From Mesorhizobium sp. M1C.F.Ca.ET.210.01.1.1 (GTDB taxonomy: Bacteria; Pseudomonadota; Alphaproteobacteria; Rhizobiales; Rhizobiaceae): 64,000 nt of DNA. Shown one piece after another: positions 62,885 to 64,000 of the stretch (position 1 is the first letter of the stretch; every line of letters begins with the position of its first letter). The stretch covers positions 186,001 through 250,000 of the forward strand of contig NZ_SRUU01000006.1 in NCBI RefSeq assembly GCF_004791585.1, in the 5' to 3' direction. The notes beneath the pieces were generated by a model that was given only the letters and a program-made list of their open reading frames with translations, ran no database searches and was not told where the DNA came from. The position numbers were made by a program, and so were the translations under genes.

Positions 62885-63301
62885 CTAGTGGTTGCCGTTG
62901 CCGTTGCCATTGCCGTTGCCGGCGCCCCAGTTGCCGTTGCCGTTGGCATTGCCGTTGCCGAGGCCGAAATTGGCGTTGCCGTTCAGGTTGCCGTTGCCGA
63001 GGCCGAAGTTGGCGTTGCCGTTGCCGTTGCCGTTGGCGATGCCGGCATTGAGGTTGCCGTTGAAGTTGCCGTTGAAGGCGCCCATGTTGGCATTGCCGTT
63101 TCCGTTGCCGTTGCCGATGCCGAAATTGCCATTGCCGTTGAAGTTGCCGTTGAAGGCTCCGGTATTGGCATTGCCGTTTCCGTTGCCGTTGCCAACGCCG
63201 ACGTTGCCGTTGCCGTTGCCGTTCCCGCTGCCGATCGAAACAGCGGATGCCGTACCAGTCAGAGCCGACAGGACAGCCGCGGCCAGAATGATCTTCCTCA
63301 T
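62885..63301 (-). CDS. Exported Gly/Asn-repeat protein 1
   Basis: 138 residues from the ATG at 63301, with AAGGAG on that strand. Signal peptide MRKIILAAAVLSALTGTASA. The rest is almost only Gly and Asn with one hydrophobic residue per unit: eight copies of N-x-G-(A/I/L/V)-x-N-G-N (NVGVGNGN, NTGAFNGN, NFGIGNGN, NMGAFNGN, NAGIANGN, NFGLGNGN twice, NWGAGNGN). No other domain. A low-complexity exported structural protein of unknown function. Confidence 0.75.
   Translation of the reverse strand: MRKIILAAAVLSALTGTASAVSIGSGNGNGNGNVGVGNGNGNGNANTGAFNGNFNGNGNFGIGNGNGNGNANMGAFNGNFNGNLNAGIANGNGNGNANFGLGNGNLNGNANFGLGNGNANGNGNWGAGNGNGNGNGNH
62888..63225. repeat. Tandem GGCAAC/CCGTTG-type coding repeats
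   Basis: The DNA of the three Gly/Asn genes is itself repetitive (blocks of TTGCCGTTGCCG); further blocks are at 61915-62050 and 62300-62570. Prone to slippage, so lengths may vary between strains and assembly may collapse them. Confidence 0.7.
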
Positions 63302-63578
63302 GACGTTCTCCTTGGTTTGCGTTGAACATCCCGGCCAGCACAAGTGACCGGAACCACGCAAAAAGGATGCCTGCAGAAAGGACGCCGAGACATCGGGGCT
63401 GATCGGCAAGGTCTGTCGGTTTTTCAGCCGATGCTCATGTCAGGAAAAGTTGAAGGCATCGGGAAAAAACTGACAGGCATGAAGGCATATGCCGGGTATA
63501 TATTAGGCAACAGACATTCGTGCCTTTCATCGCCGGTCAACGGCGCGCTCCCGGGTGGCAAGGAGAAGCGGAGGGTAG

Positions 63579-64000
63579 ATGCAGGCCGATAGCGGCAAGG
63601 ACAACCAGGCCGAGCGCCGGAGGTTGGCACGGCGTTTGATTGCCGTGCAGGAAGAACAACGCCTGCGCCTGTCGCGCGAGCTGCACGACGATCTCGGTCA
63701 GATGCTGGCAAGCGTCGCGCTGGAACTGCATACCATCCGCGCCGACTCCGCCGAACTCGATGTCCGCCTCTCACGCGCTGCCCAGCTCGTCGACCAGCTG
63801 AGCACCAGGGTGCACGATGCTGCCTGGAGCCTGCGCCCCGCGGACCTCGATCGCATGGGGCTTCGCGCCTCGGTCGAGGACCTGGCCAGCATGCTGTGCG
63901 CTCAGCTCGGCATCCCCTGCGATGTGGATCTCGAAGCCCTGTCGAGACCGCTCGAGCCTGAAGTCGCCCTGACGCTCTATCGCATCGCGCAGGAGGCGCT
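63579..64000 (+). CDS. NarL-type sensor histidine kinase, 5' part (cut by window end)
   Basis: A TAG lies directly before the ATG, so this start is firm. The 140 visible residues contain the HisKA_3 dimerisation domain: EEQRLRLSRELHDDLGQMLASVAL with phosphoacceptor His in ELHDDLGQ, and SLRPADLDRMGLRASVEDL typical of NarX/DegS kinases. ATPase domain begins at the edge. GGAGGG precedes the start. No input domain is visible N-terminally, so it may be a cytoplasmic kinase. The 63302-63578 gap shows nothing else. Confidence 0.85.
   Translation, partial: MQADSGKDNQAERRRLARRLIAVQEEQRLRLSRELHDDLGQMLASVALELHTIRADSAELDVRLSRAAQLVDQLSTRVHDAAWSLRPADLDRMGLRASVEDLASMLCAQLGIPCDVDLEALSRPLEPEVALTLYRIAQEA

Noticed and set aside
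62888..63225. Repetitive DNA as a CRISPR array or satellite.
   Set aside because: Units are short, coding and in frame in an open reading frame with signal peptide; there are no unique spacers.

Overview
The window is about 64 kb of high-GC, gene-dense chromosome. It looks like an alphaproteobacterium of the Rhizobiales, most likely Mesorhizobium or a close relative. The evidence is the rpmH-rnpA-yidC-engB block, a FtsK without an N-terminal membrane domain, the style of the Lrp/phhA pair, and several rhizobial intergenic palindromes. No rRNA, integrase, transposase or CRISPR array was seen. The genus is an inference; no homology search was run.

Left part (1-7.6 kb): the end of a Pls/PosA-type nonribosomal peptide synthetase runs with overlapping or nearly abutting ends into a GNAT acetyltransferase and a 4'-phosphopantetheinyl transferase. 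Then come a decayed FAD-dehydrogenase relic, an exported caspase-like protein of lower GC, a VOC protein, an ECF sigma factor with a SnoaL-like tail, and a TetR/SDR pair sharing three copies of one inverted repeat. A second piece of sigma-factor sequence lies at 7516-7593.

7.7-15.3 kb: an Xre-type regulator is translationally coupled to a six-gene membrane complex, hyfB-hyfC-hyfE-hyfF-hyfG-hyfI. The large subunit has lost all four NiFe cysteines while the small subunit keeps its Fe-S cysteines. This should be an energy-converting-hydrogenase-related (Ehr) complex, not a hydrogenase.

15.3-18 kb: a compact operon of an NrtR-like Nudix regulator, an SPFH/band-7 protein and a divergent NAD-kinase-like protein, preceded by a perfect palindrome. 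18-30 kb is accessory metabolism: LysR/FAD oxidase/MFS, a frameshifted zinc alcohol dehydrogenase behind an FNR/FixK-type box, and a large winged-helix STAND regulator divergent from an ohr / epoxide hydrolase-like / cytochrome P460 / alpha-beta hydrolase operon. That operon ends in a decayed quinone-oxidoreductase gene.

30-41 kb: a cupin, a fusion of a ClpS-like domain to an AAA ATPase, tRNA-Arg(ACG), a histidine kinase, then rpmH, rnpA, yidC, a CatB-like acetyltransferase, engB and ftsK. 41-50 kb: a TetR-controlled EmrAB efflux pair, Tat-exported MsrB, a fasciclin protein next to a sigma/anti-sigma pair of SigK/RskA type, an amidase and argB. 50-64 kb: a B12-binding radical SAM protein, a methyltransferase, c-di-GMP proteins, Lrp/phhA, a MarR regulator, a frameshifted GMC oxidoreductase, a HAD nucleotidase, three genes for exported Gly/Asn-repeat proteins, and the start of a NarL-type histidine kinase.
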